NCBI RefSeq assembly: GCF_002153425.1
Contig: NZ_KZ119600.1
Location: 3,745,743 to 3,809,742, forward strand
Length of the DNA stretch: 64,000 bases
Reading direction: 5' to 3'
Source of the DNA: Litchfieldia alkalitelluris
GTDB taxonomy: Bacteria; Bacillota; Bacilli; Bacillales; Salisediminibacteriaceae
Each line of letters starts with the position of its first letter. The first letter of the stretch is position 1. The position numbers were made by a program, and so were the translations under genes. This document shows, piece by piece, positions 25,468 to 33,902 of this stretch. The notes beneath the pieces were generated by a model that was given only the letters and a program-made list of their open reading frames with translations, did not search any database and was not told the DNA's origin.

Positions 25468-27360
25468 TTATTTGAAGTATTCATTAACACCTTCTAAAAT
25501 ACCTTGCGCTGCTCTTTGACGGTAAGTGCTTTGTTTTAATTTTCCTGCATCAGCAGAATGATCTAAAAATCCAACTTCTAGTAGGATACTTGGTATTTTC
25601 GTTTCCCTAATAACATGAAATGATGCTTGGTCAACTCTACGGGAATTAGTTCCTATGTTTGATACTACTGCATTTTGTACAGCGTGTGCTAATCGCCTAC
25701 TGTCGCTCCCCTTATGGTTATTATTCCAAAAAGTTTCTGTACCATTGGCAGTACCATTAAAGATATTAGCATGAACGCTAATGAATATATCAGCATTTGA
25801 TGTATTACCTATTTTAGCTCTTTCTTCTAAAGTAAGATATTCATCTGTAGATCTTGTCATTATGACTACATAACCAGCAGCTTGCAGCAAATCTCTAGCT
25901 CTTAATGATATATCCAATACTACACTCTTTTCCACTAACCCATTTGCTCTCCCCCCAGGGTCCTTAGCACCATGACCTGGATCTAAAACAATAATACGAG
26001 CCCTTGAAAATATTTCTTCTACTTTAGCTAGCGTTACCTCATCTGCTATACCATTAACTACTAGTCCGTAATATGCTTGGAATTCACTTACAACCTTTGT
26101 TGTCACATTGCCATACGCACCTGATGGATTACTTGGAAAATTTCCAAAGCCTATTTGAGTTAGCTTTTCTTTCAGTTCAACTACGTGCACTCCACTTTTT
26201 CCTGTTTGGTATGGTGAGGAGATTATTTTATTTATTTTATTTAATGTAACTTCATCAGCAATCCCATTTACAACAAGACCATAGTAAGCTTGAAATTCAC
26301 TCACAACTCTTGCTGTCACATTACCATACGCACCTGATGGATTACTTGGGAAGTTACCAAATCCTAATTTAGTTAATTTTTCCTTTAACTCAACTATGTG
26401 TGCTCCACTTTGACCAGAACTATATATAGATGAAAGAACTTCATTAATTTTTGATAAGGTCTGTTTTCCTGCAACCCCATCTTCAGTTAGTCCGTAATAT
26501 GCTTGAAACTCACGTACCACTCTAGATGTCACACTACCATATAGACTTGAAGGATTACTAGGAAAATTTCCAAAACCTAGCCTAGTCAAATCCTGTTTTA
26601 ATTTTACAATATGTTGTCCACTATCACCAATTCTATAGGGAGGAGATAGCAATTCTTCAATACTATTTAGTGTTACCTCATCAGCAATTCCATTTACAGC
26701 AAGTCCATAGTAACTTTGAAACTCAGACACTACTCTCTCTGTAACACTTCCGTATACACCTGATGGGTTACTTGGAAAATTTCCAAAACCTAAAGTTGTT
26801 AATTTTACTTTTAACTCTACTACATGTGCTCCACTTTGCCCTGAACGATAATTTGATGAGAGAATTTCATTAATTTTATTTAAAGATTCCTTGTTAGCCT
26901 TACCGTCTACTCTCAAACCATAATATTGTTGGAACTCTCTTACTACCCTCTCTGTCACAGATCCATATACATTCGACGGACTTGATGGGAACCTTCCAAA
27001 ACCTAAAGTTGTTAAATCTTGTTTTAATTTTACAACTGAATCTCCATCTTCTTGATCATTTGTGTTACTCATAGTTGAAAAAGATTTAATCTCAATGTCA
27101 CTTGTCTCTTCAGGTTCCTTAGTATTGGTATTTAACACTTTTTCAGAAACTCCACCATTAATTATGGAGTTTTCGATAACTTCCTGATAATTGCTTTCTT
27201 CATTATTCTGTCCTTCTTCAATAGTAATTTCACTAAGTTCACCATTGCTAGCGCCAATGTCTATAGCATCTTTATCACTAGAAGCAAATATAGTTTTAGA
27301 TGAAAGAATAATAGATATAAAACATAGTATAAGGACTAAAGTAACTTTCTTATTATGCAT
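25468..27360 (-). CDS. Secreted amidase with five peptidoglycan-binding repeats
   Basis: N-acetylmuramoyl-L-alanine amidase of 630 residues. It has a signal peptide (1-26, MHNKKVTLVLIL ... FASS), an acidic spacer (about 30-105), five PG_binding_1 repeats of about 65 residues (each with LK-x-x-LT-x-[LI]-GFG-[NR]-FPS ... REFQ or SEFQ ... YYGL) and an Amidase_3 domain (about 445-630). Active-site parts are VLDPGHG, GLVEKSVV, SVHANIF and LLEVGFLD. Its repeats are close to those of the glucosaminidase at 29375, with an IS110 element between the two genes. It probably remodels or releases wall material around the surface polymer. Confidence 0.95.
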   Translation of the reverse strand: MHNKKVTLVLILCFISIILSSKTIFASSDKDAIDIGASNGELSEITIEEGQNNEESNYQEVIENSIINGGVSEKVLNTNTKEPEETSDIEIKSFSTMSNTNDQEDGDSVVKLKQDLTTLGFGRFPSSPSNVYGSVTERVVREFQQYYGLRVDGKANKESLNKINEILSSNYRSGQSGAHVVELKVKLTTLGFGNFPSNPSGVYGSVTERVVSEFQSYYGLAVNGIADEVTLNSIEELLSPPYRIGDSGQHIVKLKQDLTRLGFGNFPSNPSSLYGSVTSRVVREFQAYYGLTEDGVAGKQTLSKINEVLSSIYSSGQSGAHIVELKEKLTKLGFGNFPSNPSGAYGNVTARVVSEFQAYYGLVVNGIADEVTLNKINKIISSPYQTGKSGVHVVELKEKLTQIGFGNFPSNPSGAYGNVTTKVVSEFQAYYGLVVNGIADEVTLAKVEEIFSRARIIVLDPGHGAKDPGGRANGLVEKSVVLDISLRARDLLQAAGYVVIMTRSTDEYLTLEERAKIGNTSNADIFISVHANIFNGTANGTETFWNNNHKGSDSRRLAHAVQNAVVSNIGTNSRRVDQASFHVIRETKIPSILLEVGFLDHSADAGKLKQSTYRQRAAQGILEGVNEYFK

Positions 27361-27539
27361 TAAATATAAATTCCCTCCCTCTATAAAGTAAAAATATCTC
27401 TTAAATGCTCCTGATATCTCAGGATTTTAAAACCAACCAATAGTAAAGACAAAAGAATCGTTGGATGAGAGTGGTAGAGCTTAATAATATTTACAGATAA
27501 TAGGCCATCCTAACGTCCAAACTGGATGAGTTTGGAAAA

Positions 27540-27762
27540 AATAGTATGACCGTGCTCCTAATCTCCACGACACTCGCGGCCGCTCACCCTCCCATGTCTC
27601 TCCGGATGGTTCTCCATACATTCCTTCGTCCTGCGTATCCACGAGGTGGAGGTCGGATAAGCTCCTATGCTGGGTCTATGCCCGTATGGAATAAATATGC
27701 TCCGACTCTGCACTATTGGTATTTGTCATTAACTATAGTTCTTGCTTTGCTTTTAAATTAGA
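27540..27762 (-). ncRNA. Candidate bridge/seek RNA region of the IS110-family element
   Basis: Members of the IS110/IS1111 family use a structured guide RNA from a non-coding end; in the IS1111 group it is downstream of the transposase gene. This 3' flank is GC-rich against its surroundings, ends before T6 (ACTATTTTTT on the minus strand) and contains several short inverted segments (GACCTCCACCTCGTGGATACG; GGGCATAGACCCAGCAT). The guide loops cannot be assigned by eye. Confidence 0.4.
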
Positions 27763-29046
27763 TTATGCTACCTCAAGTCTTTCAGATTTAGACAATCCTT
27801 GTGTTAATTTCGTTGGATCAAAAGGACATTGTTTCTGTCCAATCACAAATAAGACGCGTAGTAATTTACAACACAATGCAATCAATGACTGCTGTTTCTT
27901 CAGTGGGCGTTCAGGGCGATGAGTATAATGATGATGCAGGGTTTTGAATGTTGGATTGTGGGCAACGAGCGGTCGAATCGCTAAATATAATGCTTTGCGT
28001 AGTCGTTTTCGGCCTCTCTTGCAAATCCTCGACTGCCCTTTATACTTACCTGAACTGTGCTCCTTCAAAGACAAGCCCGCTAAGTTCACGAGTTGTTGGG
28101 GGTGGTTGTAATTTTTAATATCCCCGACTTCAGCGAAGAACGTTGCGACTGTCACGGGTCCTAACCCTGGTATAGCGATCATTTCTTCGGCACCAGGAAT
28201 CGTCATAACCAACAATTCTAACTCCTCATCCAACTCGTTGAGTTGGGTTTTAAAGAGTTCGTGTTGGTCAAGAAGACTTTGAATTTCACGCTTGGCAAAG
28301 GTTAAACCGACCGTGATGCCAATGCTCTTTTGTGCGGTTTCCACGAGTTTAGTTGCTCGTTTAATGCCAACCCCTCTTTGGACAAAGGGCTTCCAACTTT
28401 GTAAGACTTCTTCTGGTGTCATCTGAGAGATGTCTTCCGGAAATGGAAACAGCTTCAACGTACATTGAGCCGCTTTTCCTTCCCAATCACCAAATACGTT
28501 AAAGAATTCAGGGAAGTACCGCTGAATATGATTTTGGATCCGACCTTCAATCGTGATGAGTTGTTTGATGAGCTGATCTCTTAATTTGACGCCTTCTCTT
28601 AGTTCAGCATAAATGCCTTCTAGGAGATTCGGTACCGAGTATCGGCCATCCTTAATTAACTGCGCGATCACGCGCGCGTCCTTTGTATCATTTTTGGTCG
28701 GAGAATTATCATCAAGCTCTTTACTCTTCTTGACATGCATTGGATTGACTAGGACAATATCAATGCTTTGCGCCTTTAAGAAATAGGCTAGATTTAGCCA
28801 GAAGTGGCCAGTTGGCTCAACACCATAAATCACGTCACTTTTATCATGGCTTTTCATATGTCTCTCTGCCCAACTTAGTAGAGTCACGAAACCGTGAAAA
28901 CTATTATCAAAGATAAGGCGTTTACCAAATTCAAATCCTCGATCATCTTGAGCACGTGCAACGTGTTTGTCCTTTGCCACATCAATGCCGATGATAAGAG
29001 TTTTAGGTGTAATTTGAGAGATTTTCTGATTTTGTGTATAATTCAT
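27763..29046 (-). CDS. IS110-family transposase (DEDD recombinase)
   Basis: Starts at the ATG at 29046, directly after AAGGAGG; the frame is open to 29142 but that extension lies in the element's 5' end. The 427-residue protein has the RuvC-like DEDD domain (IIGIDVAKDKHVARA, YGVEPTGHFWLNL, KNDTKDARVIAQL), a long coiled coil, and the C-terminal Tnp_20 domain (IPGLGPVTVATFFAEVGDI, LAGLSLKEHSSGKYKGQSR) with the serine expected for catalysis. It appears intact. Confidence 0.95.
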   Translation of the reverse strand: MNYTQNQKISQITPKTLIIGIDVAKDKHVARAQDDRGFEFGKRLIFDNSFHGFVTLLSWAERHMKSHDKSDVIYGVEPTGHFWLNLAYFLKAQSIDIVLVNPMHVKKSKELDDNSPTKNDTKDARVIAQLIKDGRYSVPNLLEGIYAELREGVKLRDQLIKQLITIEGRIQNHIQRYFPEFFNVFGDWEGKAAQCTLKLFPFPEDISQMTPEEVLQSWKPFVQRGVGIKRATKLVETAQKSIGITVGLTFAKREIQSLLDQHELFKTQLNELDEELELLVMTIPGAEEMIAIPGLGPVTVATFFAEVGDIKNYNHPQQLVNLAGLSLKEHSSGKYKGQSRICKRGRKRLRKALYLAIRPLVAHNPTFKTLHHHYTHRPERPLKKQQSLIALCCKLLRVLFVIGQKQCPFDPTKLTQGLSKSERLEVA

Positions 29047-29342
29047 TTTGAGTCCTCCTTGGGTATCTAATTCAGGGTCCTTGCGCTGCAGCTTCGGACA
29101 CCTCGTATCATACCAAGGGGCTCTTTTTGTTTCAAACCTCAAATTTCTTTATTACAGGAATGCTCCCTTAAAAATATTAATTATACTAAATACGAATTAT
29201 AATTATTAGTTAGTTTTTTACTAACTTATTAGATTTTAAGTATTTAGCATACAGTTATATTATCCCTGTTAAAACTATTAATTTCAACATAATCTTGTCA
29301 ATATTTGTTGGTTTATGTTGGAGTATCGAGTATTAGAACAAA

Positions 29343-29364
29343 AAACCCACTATATAGTGGGTTT
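29343..29364 (-). terminator. Terminator after the glucosaminidase gene
   Basis: AAACCCACTATATAGTGGGTTT is a perfect palindrome with T-run on the minus-strand exit, 11 bases past the stop. Confidence 0.85.
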
Positions 29365-29374
29365 TGTTTAAATA

Positions 29375-32197
29375 TTATTTATAGACTGGAATATCAAAAT
29401 GTAATACAGGATTTTCTAATTGATCATACAAGTTCTTAATTCTTGATATTTGTTTTGTTGCCCATTCCATATCAGTTGCATATTGAGGATATCCAGGATT
29501 TGCTGGGTTCCAACGCATTTTATACAAGGTGTTTTGTTGATATTGGTTATGAATATACCTTCTCCCAATGAATTCTGCTCCTCCAATAATCGCTTCCTCA
29601 ATACTAAACCAACCCTGTTTATAAGCTTCTTCTGCACCACATGAGATAGGACAAGTATCTGCAGCTCCAATCCCATACATATTATAGGTAGTTTTAATAT
29701 CTGTTAAACTATTTCGATTACTACTCGTAACTCTTCTAGGTTGACCATTACTATTTAGTCCAACTTCTACCCCTCGGGCTAAAGTAGATGATCCATTTCC
29801 TGTTTCATGCAAGGCATGAGCAATCAAATAGACTTCATTAACAGAGTGCTTCTTTCCACCATCAATAAAATACTTGCCAGTATTATTTAAAGTCCCTCTC
29901 CCAGATAGGATAGCATTTAATTGACTTGCAGAAACACCCGCACTGCTTGATAAGACTAAATGTTGAAAGATATCATTTTGATTAGGATCAAAAAACGGTA
30001 TTACATCAGATCGCTTTGCATTTCTCCAAGTTCTGAAATTAATTTGATACCACTTATTACTTCCATTTATTCTAGTACCAGTTAGTTCCCTAACTATGAC
30101 AAATTCTTTTAACTCATCCCCTGGAGTAACTCTACCAAAATTATGACTACTAGTATTGGCACTTTCATATACATTTCCATTACTAGTAATAATCGCTATA
30201 TCACTGATATTTATAACAGAGTCATGTACGTATAGTTCCCTATTATTATGCTCAATTTTGAACCACTTATTGTTACCGTTAACAGAATTTCCAGTGACTT
30301 CCTCAATCACATTAACTGTAATTTGACTCGTAGTAGTAGTCTGAATATTACTAGAAGTAGTTGAATCTGGGCTCGTTCTAATATTTACACCTGACGATAT
30401 AACACCTTTATGATCTATACTTACCAATGAACTATGGATAAACGCAGGTAGGTTTCTATAAGCATCAGTTTGAGGTGGGATACTCATGGCCAATTGTGTA
30501 TTAAGTGCACCATTAAAAGTGACAGCGTATTCAGTAAAGGTCACTATATATTGTAGTTCCAACATTTCATCAATTTTTGATAGTGTCACTTCATCTGCTA
30601 TCCCATTTACCACTAGACCGTAGTGTGCTTGAAACTCACTCACTACCCTTGCAGTTACACTTCCATAGGCTCCTGATGGATTACTAGGAAAGTTTCCAAA
30701 CCCAAGTGTAGTTAAGCTCTCTTTAAGTTCTACTATATGAACTCCACTTTGACCAGTTCTATATGGTGAACTTAAAATCTCATCAACTTTTGCTAGAGTC
30801 GCTTCATCAGCAGTTCCATTTACTTCTAAACTATAATATTCTTGAAACTCACTTACTACTCTGGATGTTACACTTCCATAGGCCCCTGATGGGTTACTTG
30901 GAAAGTTTCCAAAACCTAAGGTTGATAGATTATTCTTTAGATTAACAATATGCTCACCATTATGTCCACTTTTATATGGTGGCTTTTGTTCATCAATTAA
31001 TATATCTATTTTATTTAAAGTTACTATGTCACCTATACCATTTACTATTAGTCCATAGTGTGCTTGAAACTCACTCACTACCCTAGCTGTCACACTTCCA
31101 TAGGCCCCGGATGGATCACTTGGAAAGTTTCCAAAACCAAGTAAAGTTAAGTTGTTTTTTAACTCCACTATTTCATCCCCACTGTTTCCACTACGAAACA
31201 TGGAAGATAATGTTTCTTCAAGCATGCTTATAGTTTCTTCGTCAGCCTCTCCTGTTACATTTAAACTATAATATTTTTGAAATTCACTAACTACTCTTGC
31301 AGTTACACTTCCATATACTCCAGAAGGATTACTTGGAAAATTTCCAAATCCCAATGTTGTCAAGTCTTGTTTTAACTCTACAATATGCTGTCCAATATGC
31401 CCATTTTTAAATGGTGGAGATAAAAACTGCTGAATTTTGTTTAGAGTAACTTCATCTCCGATTCCATTAACAACAAGCCCATGTGACTCTTGAAATTCGC
31501 TTACTACCCTAGCAGTTACACTCCCAAAAGCGCCAGAAGGATTACTTGGGAAATTACCAAAACCTAATCTAGTAAGCTTCTCTTTAAGTCTTGTTATATG
31601 CTCTCCACTTTGTCCATCTCGGTAGGGAGAAGATAGAATTTCAGTAATCTTAGATAAAGTTTCATTACCAGCTTTACCATCAACCGTCAATCCATAGTAT
31701 TCTTGAAACTCCCTAACTACTCTTTCAGTAACAGATCCATATACAGATGACGGATTAGATGGAAAGTTTCCAAATCCTATTTTAGTTAGATCTTGTTTTA
31801 ATTTTACAACATCATCACCAGTTAACACTTCAGAAGTTGTATTTGCGCTAAATAATGTAACTGTTTCAGGAATTTCAGTAGAGTCTTCCACCTCTTTAGA
31901 GTCTGAATCAAGGTTACCTTCTGTTGACAAATCAGTATTGGTAGTATGGATTTCTTCTTGTCCTCCATGAACCTCATTCTCTTTGTCTGGGCTATCTTCA
32001 ACTGTACTAGTATTAGTTTTGTCTTCAATAGTACTATTGTCAATTTGAGACTCTAGATCTTCACTATCTTCTTTATCATTTTTGTCTACCTCTGCATGAC
32101 CTTCCCCTATACCTTCCTCTATCGCAAAAATAGAGTTTGCAGGAATTGTAGTAAAGATTAAAGTGAAAATAAGAGCGTAAACTATAGATTTTTTCAT
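29375..32197 (-). CDS. Secreted modular endo-beta-N-acetylglucosaminidase (LytD-like) with six PG-binding repeats
   Basis: A 940-residue autolysin. Signal peptide 1-26; Asp/Glu/Thr-rich spacer to about 125; six PG_binding_1 repeats (about 130-555) with the LGFGNFPSNPSGAYGSVT consensus; two SH3-like segments (about 600-730, GVNIRTSP ... NNKWFKIEH and GNVYESANTSS ... SNKWYQINF); and a GH73 glucosaminidase domain (about 735-930) with YLIAHALHETGNGSSTLARG, whose Glu is the expected catalytic acid, and YNMYGIGA. It probably cuts glycan strands during growth and separation. Repeats are nearly identical to those in the amidase at 25468. The ISL3 element at 32395 lies about 200 bases upstream of the start and may have changed its promoter. 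Confidence 0.94.
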   Translation of the reverse strand: MKKSIVYALIFTLIFTTIPANSIFAIEEGIGEGHAEVDKNDKEDSEDLESQIDNSTIEDKTNTSTVEDSPDKENEVHGGQEEIHTTNTDLSTEGNLDSDSKEVEDSTEIPETVTLFSANTTSEVLTGDDVVKLKQDLTKIGFGNFPSNPSSVYGSVTERVVREFQEYYGLTVDGKAGNETLSKITEILSSPYRDGQSGEHITRLKEKLTRLGFGNFPSNPSGAFGSVTARVVSEFQESHGLVVNGIGDEVTLNKIQQFLSPPFKNGHIGQHIVELKQDLTTLGFGNFPSNPSGVYGSVTARVVSEFQKYYSLNVTGEADEETISMLEETLSSMFRSGNSGDEIVELKNNLTLLGFGNFPSDPSGAYGSVTARVVSEFQAHYGLIVNGIGDIVTLNKIDILIDEQKPPYKSGHNGEHIVNLKNNLSTLGFGNFPSNPSGAYGSVTSRVVSEFQEYYSLEVNGTADEATLAKVDEILSSPYRTGQSGVHIVELKESLTTLGFGNFPSNPSGAYGSVTARVVSEFQAHYGLVVNGIADEVTLSKIDEMLELQYIVTFTEYAVTFNGALNTQLAMSIPPQTDAYRNLPAFIHSSLVSIDHKGVISSGVNIRTSPDSTTSSNIQTTTTSQITVNVIEEVTGNSVNGNNKWFKIEHNNRELYVHDSVINISDIAIITSNGNVYESANTSSHNFGRVTPGDELKEFVIVRELTGTRINGSNKWYQINFRTWRNAKRSDVIPFFDPNQNDIFQHLVLSSSAGVSASQLNAILSGRGTLNNTGKYFIDGGKKHSVNEVYLIAHALHETGNGSSTLARGVEVGLNSNGQPRRVTSSNRNSLTDIKTTYNMYGIGAADTCPISCGAEEAYKQGWFSIEEAIIGGAEFIGRRYIHNQYQQNTLYKMRWNPANPGYPQYATDMEWATKQISRIKNLYDQLENPVLHFDIPVYK

Positions 32198-32493
32198 TAC
32201 ACAATACTCCCCTCCTTCATTTTACTTTTAAGTTTCATGTACTTTTTTGGAGTTAATGAAAGGGATCTTCTCTTAACTTAAATACTATTTTAAGAGAGTT
32301 AGAGTCCCACAAGGTCTCCGACAAAATAGTACATTACTTTATATTATCCTTTGTATTTAGACAAATTTCAAGAGTATAATAGTAGTAAATAATGCTTCCT
32401 CGCTATTTAATATGAAATAAAAGACTAGATTTAAGATTCATTGACCATACTGGATATAAAGACTATGAATCTATAACCAGAGGTGAATGAATA

Positions 32494-33735
32494 ATGAACA
32501 AAGATTTTGAACAAGAATATAGTGTGTTTCAAGCTGCTCTTAAAATTGAAGATCCATGGTATGTCACAGGGTATGAACTGGACCAAGAAGAAGAAAAGCT
32601 CCATATTTATCTAGATTATAAACGTAATGCTCAGTTTATTTGTCCCCATTGTGGCTCCTCTGATACGTCGATCTATGATCGATTACCAGAAGAGAGAACT
32701 TGGAGACATATGAACTTTTGGCAATATGAAACTCATCTTCATGCAGAGATGCCACGGGTAAAGTGTGGTCTATGCAGTAAAATACGTACCGTTGTGGTTG
32801 ATTGGTCCCGTCCTCGTTCAAGCTTTACATGGTTCTTCGAAGCTGAAGTCATGCAACTCATGAAAGAAATGCCGGTAGCTGCTGTTTCTCGTAAGGTAAA
32901 AGAACATGACACTCGACTTTGGCGTGTCTTTCATTATTATGTCAATAGACATATGGATGAAATTGATCTTACAAACGTTAAGCGAATAGCTATTGATGAA
33001 ACCTCTAGTAAACGAGGCCACAACTACGTGACACTATTTGTGGATGTCGATACAAAACGTGTTATCTTTGCCACTGAAGGAAAGGATGCTTCAGTAATAA
33101 AAACATTCAAGGAACTTCTAGAAAGCAAAGGTGCACAAGCAGAATCCATTAAAGAGTGCTGTTGTGATATGTCTCCAGCTTTTATTAAAGGCATTGAAGA
33201 GACATTTCCAAATGCTGAAATTACCTTTGATAAATTCCATGTCATGAAGATGGTTAATGAAGCCGTGGATCAAGTTCGCAGACAAGAACAGCGTGAGGAA
33301 CCACTCCTCAAAAAGACACGATACCTTTGGCTGAAAAACGAAAAGAATCTAAATGATACGCAAAAAGATAACCTACTGAAACTGAAGGACGGCCATTTAA
33401 AAACGGCTAAAGCTTATCGACTAAAAACAACACTACAAACAATGTGGACTGCTTCCCCTGCTTTTGCGGGTTGGTATTTTGATGAATGGTACCAATGGGC
33501 AATCAGGTCTCGTTTGGAACCGATGGTTCGTATAGCTAAATCACTAAAAAAACATGAAGGTGGCATCCTACGTTATTTTGTTTCTAAAATAACCAATGGT
33601 CTACTTGAAGGTATCAATAGTCTTGTTCAAGCATCGAAACGAAAAGCAAGAGGGTACAGATCCGTATCAAACTTTATCGCCATGATTTATGCGACAGCAA
33701 ATAAGTTTGAGTTAGAGGTTCAGCCTCATGGCTAA
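32494..33735 (+). CDS. ISL3-family transposase
   Basis: A 413-residue DDE transposase with no visible lesion. The N-terminal zinc-finger region has CPHCGSSDTSIYD and CGLC (about residues 50-92), then a helix-turn-helix segment. The DDE domain has VKRIAIDETSSKRGHNYVTL (first Asp), CCDMSPAFIKGI (second Asp) and NGLLEGINSLVQASKRKARG (Glu). GAGGTGAATGA precedes the ATG. Confidence 0.95.
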   Translation: MNKDFEQEYSVFQAALKIEDPWYVTGYELDQEEEKLHIYLDYKRNAQFICPHCGSSDTSIYDRLPEERTWRHMNFWQYETHLHAEMPRVKCGLCSKIRTVVVDWSRPRSSFTWFFEAEVMQLMKEMPVAAVSRKVKEHDTRLWRVFHYYVNRHMDEIDLTNVKRIAIDETSSKRGHNYVTLFVDVDTKRVIFATEGKDASVIKTFKELLESKGAQAESIKECCCDMSPAFIKGIEETFPNAEITFDKFHVMKMVNEAVDQVRRQEQREEPLLKKTRYLWLKNEKNLNDTQKDNLLKLKDGHLKTAKAYRLKTTLQTMWTASPAFAGWYFDEWYQWAIRSRLEPMVRIAKSLKKHEGGILRYFVSKITNGLLEGINSLVQASKRKARGYRSVSNFIAMIYATANKFELEVQPHG

Positions 33736-33766
33736 TATTTGTCCTTGTGTCAGCTAACCACTAATG

Positions 33767-33823
33767 TTCAAACCTGAAATTGGCTGTCAAGTGCTTTCCT
33801 TGACTGGCAATTTCAGGTTTGAA
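33767..33823 (+). terminator. Strong hairpin at the 3' end of the ISL3 element
   Basis: TTCAAACCTGAAATTG and CAATTTCAGGTTTGAA are 16-bp perfect arms; pairing continues with two mismatches through GTCAAG/CTTGAC to a 7-base loop. It probably ends the transposase transcript, although no U-run follows. Confidence 0.6.
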
Positions 33824-33902
33824 ATACTAGCTAAGCTGATACAAATGATAATCTTGTAATCTTTCAGAATATCTAGTGTTCCATACAAAATAGCGAGGAG
33901 CC

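Larger units (their letters stand above)
27540..29135 (-). mobile_element. IS110-family insertion sequence (IS1111-like group)
   Basis: One transposase gene with non-coding flanks. The 3' side has about 220 bases of GC-richer, hairpin-prone DNA (27540-27762), and the 5' side is short. ACGAGGTG occurs near both ends in opposite sense (27641-27648 and 29099-29106), within longer similar stretches GTAT-N3-ACGAGGTG and GGTATGATACGAGGTG, which fits the sub-terminal inverted repeats of the IS1111 group. Exact ends cannot be fixed because this family makes no clear target duplication. It sits between the two PG-binding hydrolase genes. Confidence 0.65.
32395..33902 (+). mobile_element. ISL3-family insertion sequence
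   Basis: One transposase gene flanked by imperfect terminal inverted repeats: left GCTTCCTCGCTATTTAATAT (from 32395) and right, read inward, GGCTCCTCGCTATTTTGTAT (from 33902), with similarity continuing to ACTAGAT. Candidate 8-bp flanks are taaataat and aaattaat, which are similar but not an exact duplication. A strong 16-bp perfect hairpin lies just inside the right end (33767-33823). The right end abuts the 5' side of a truncated ATP-grasp gene. Confidence 0.82.
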
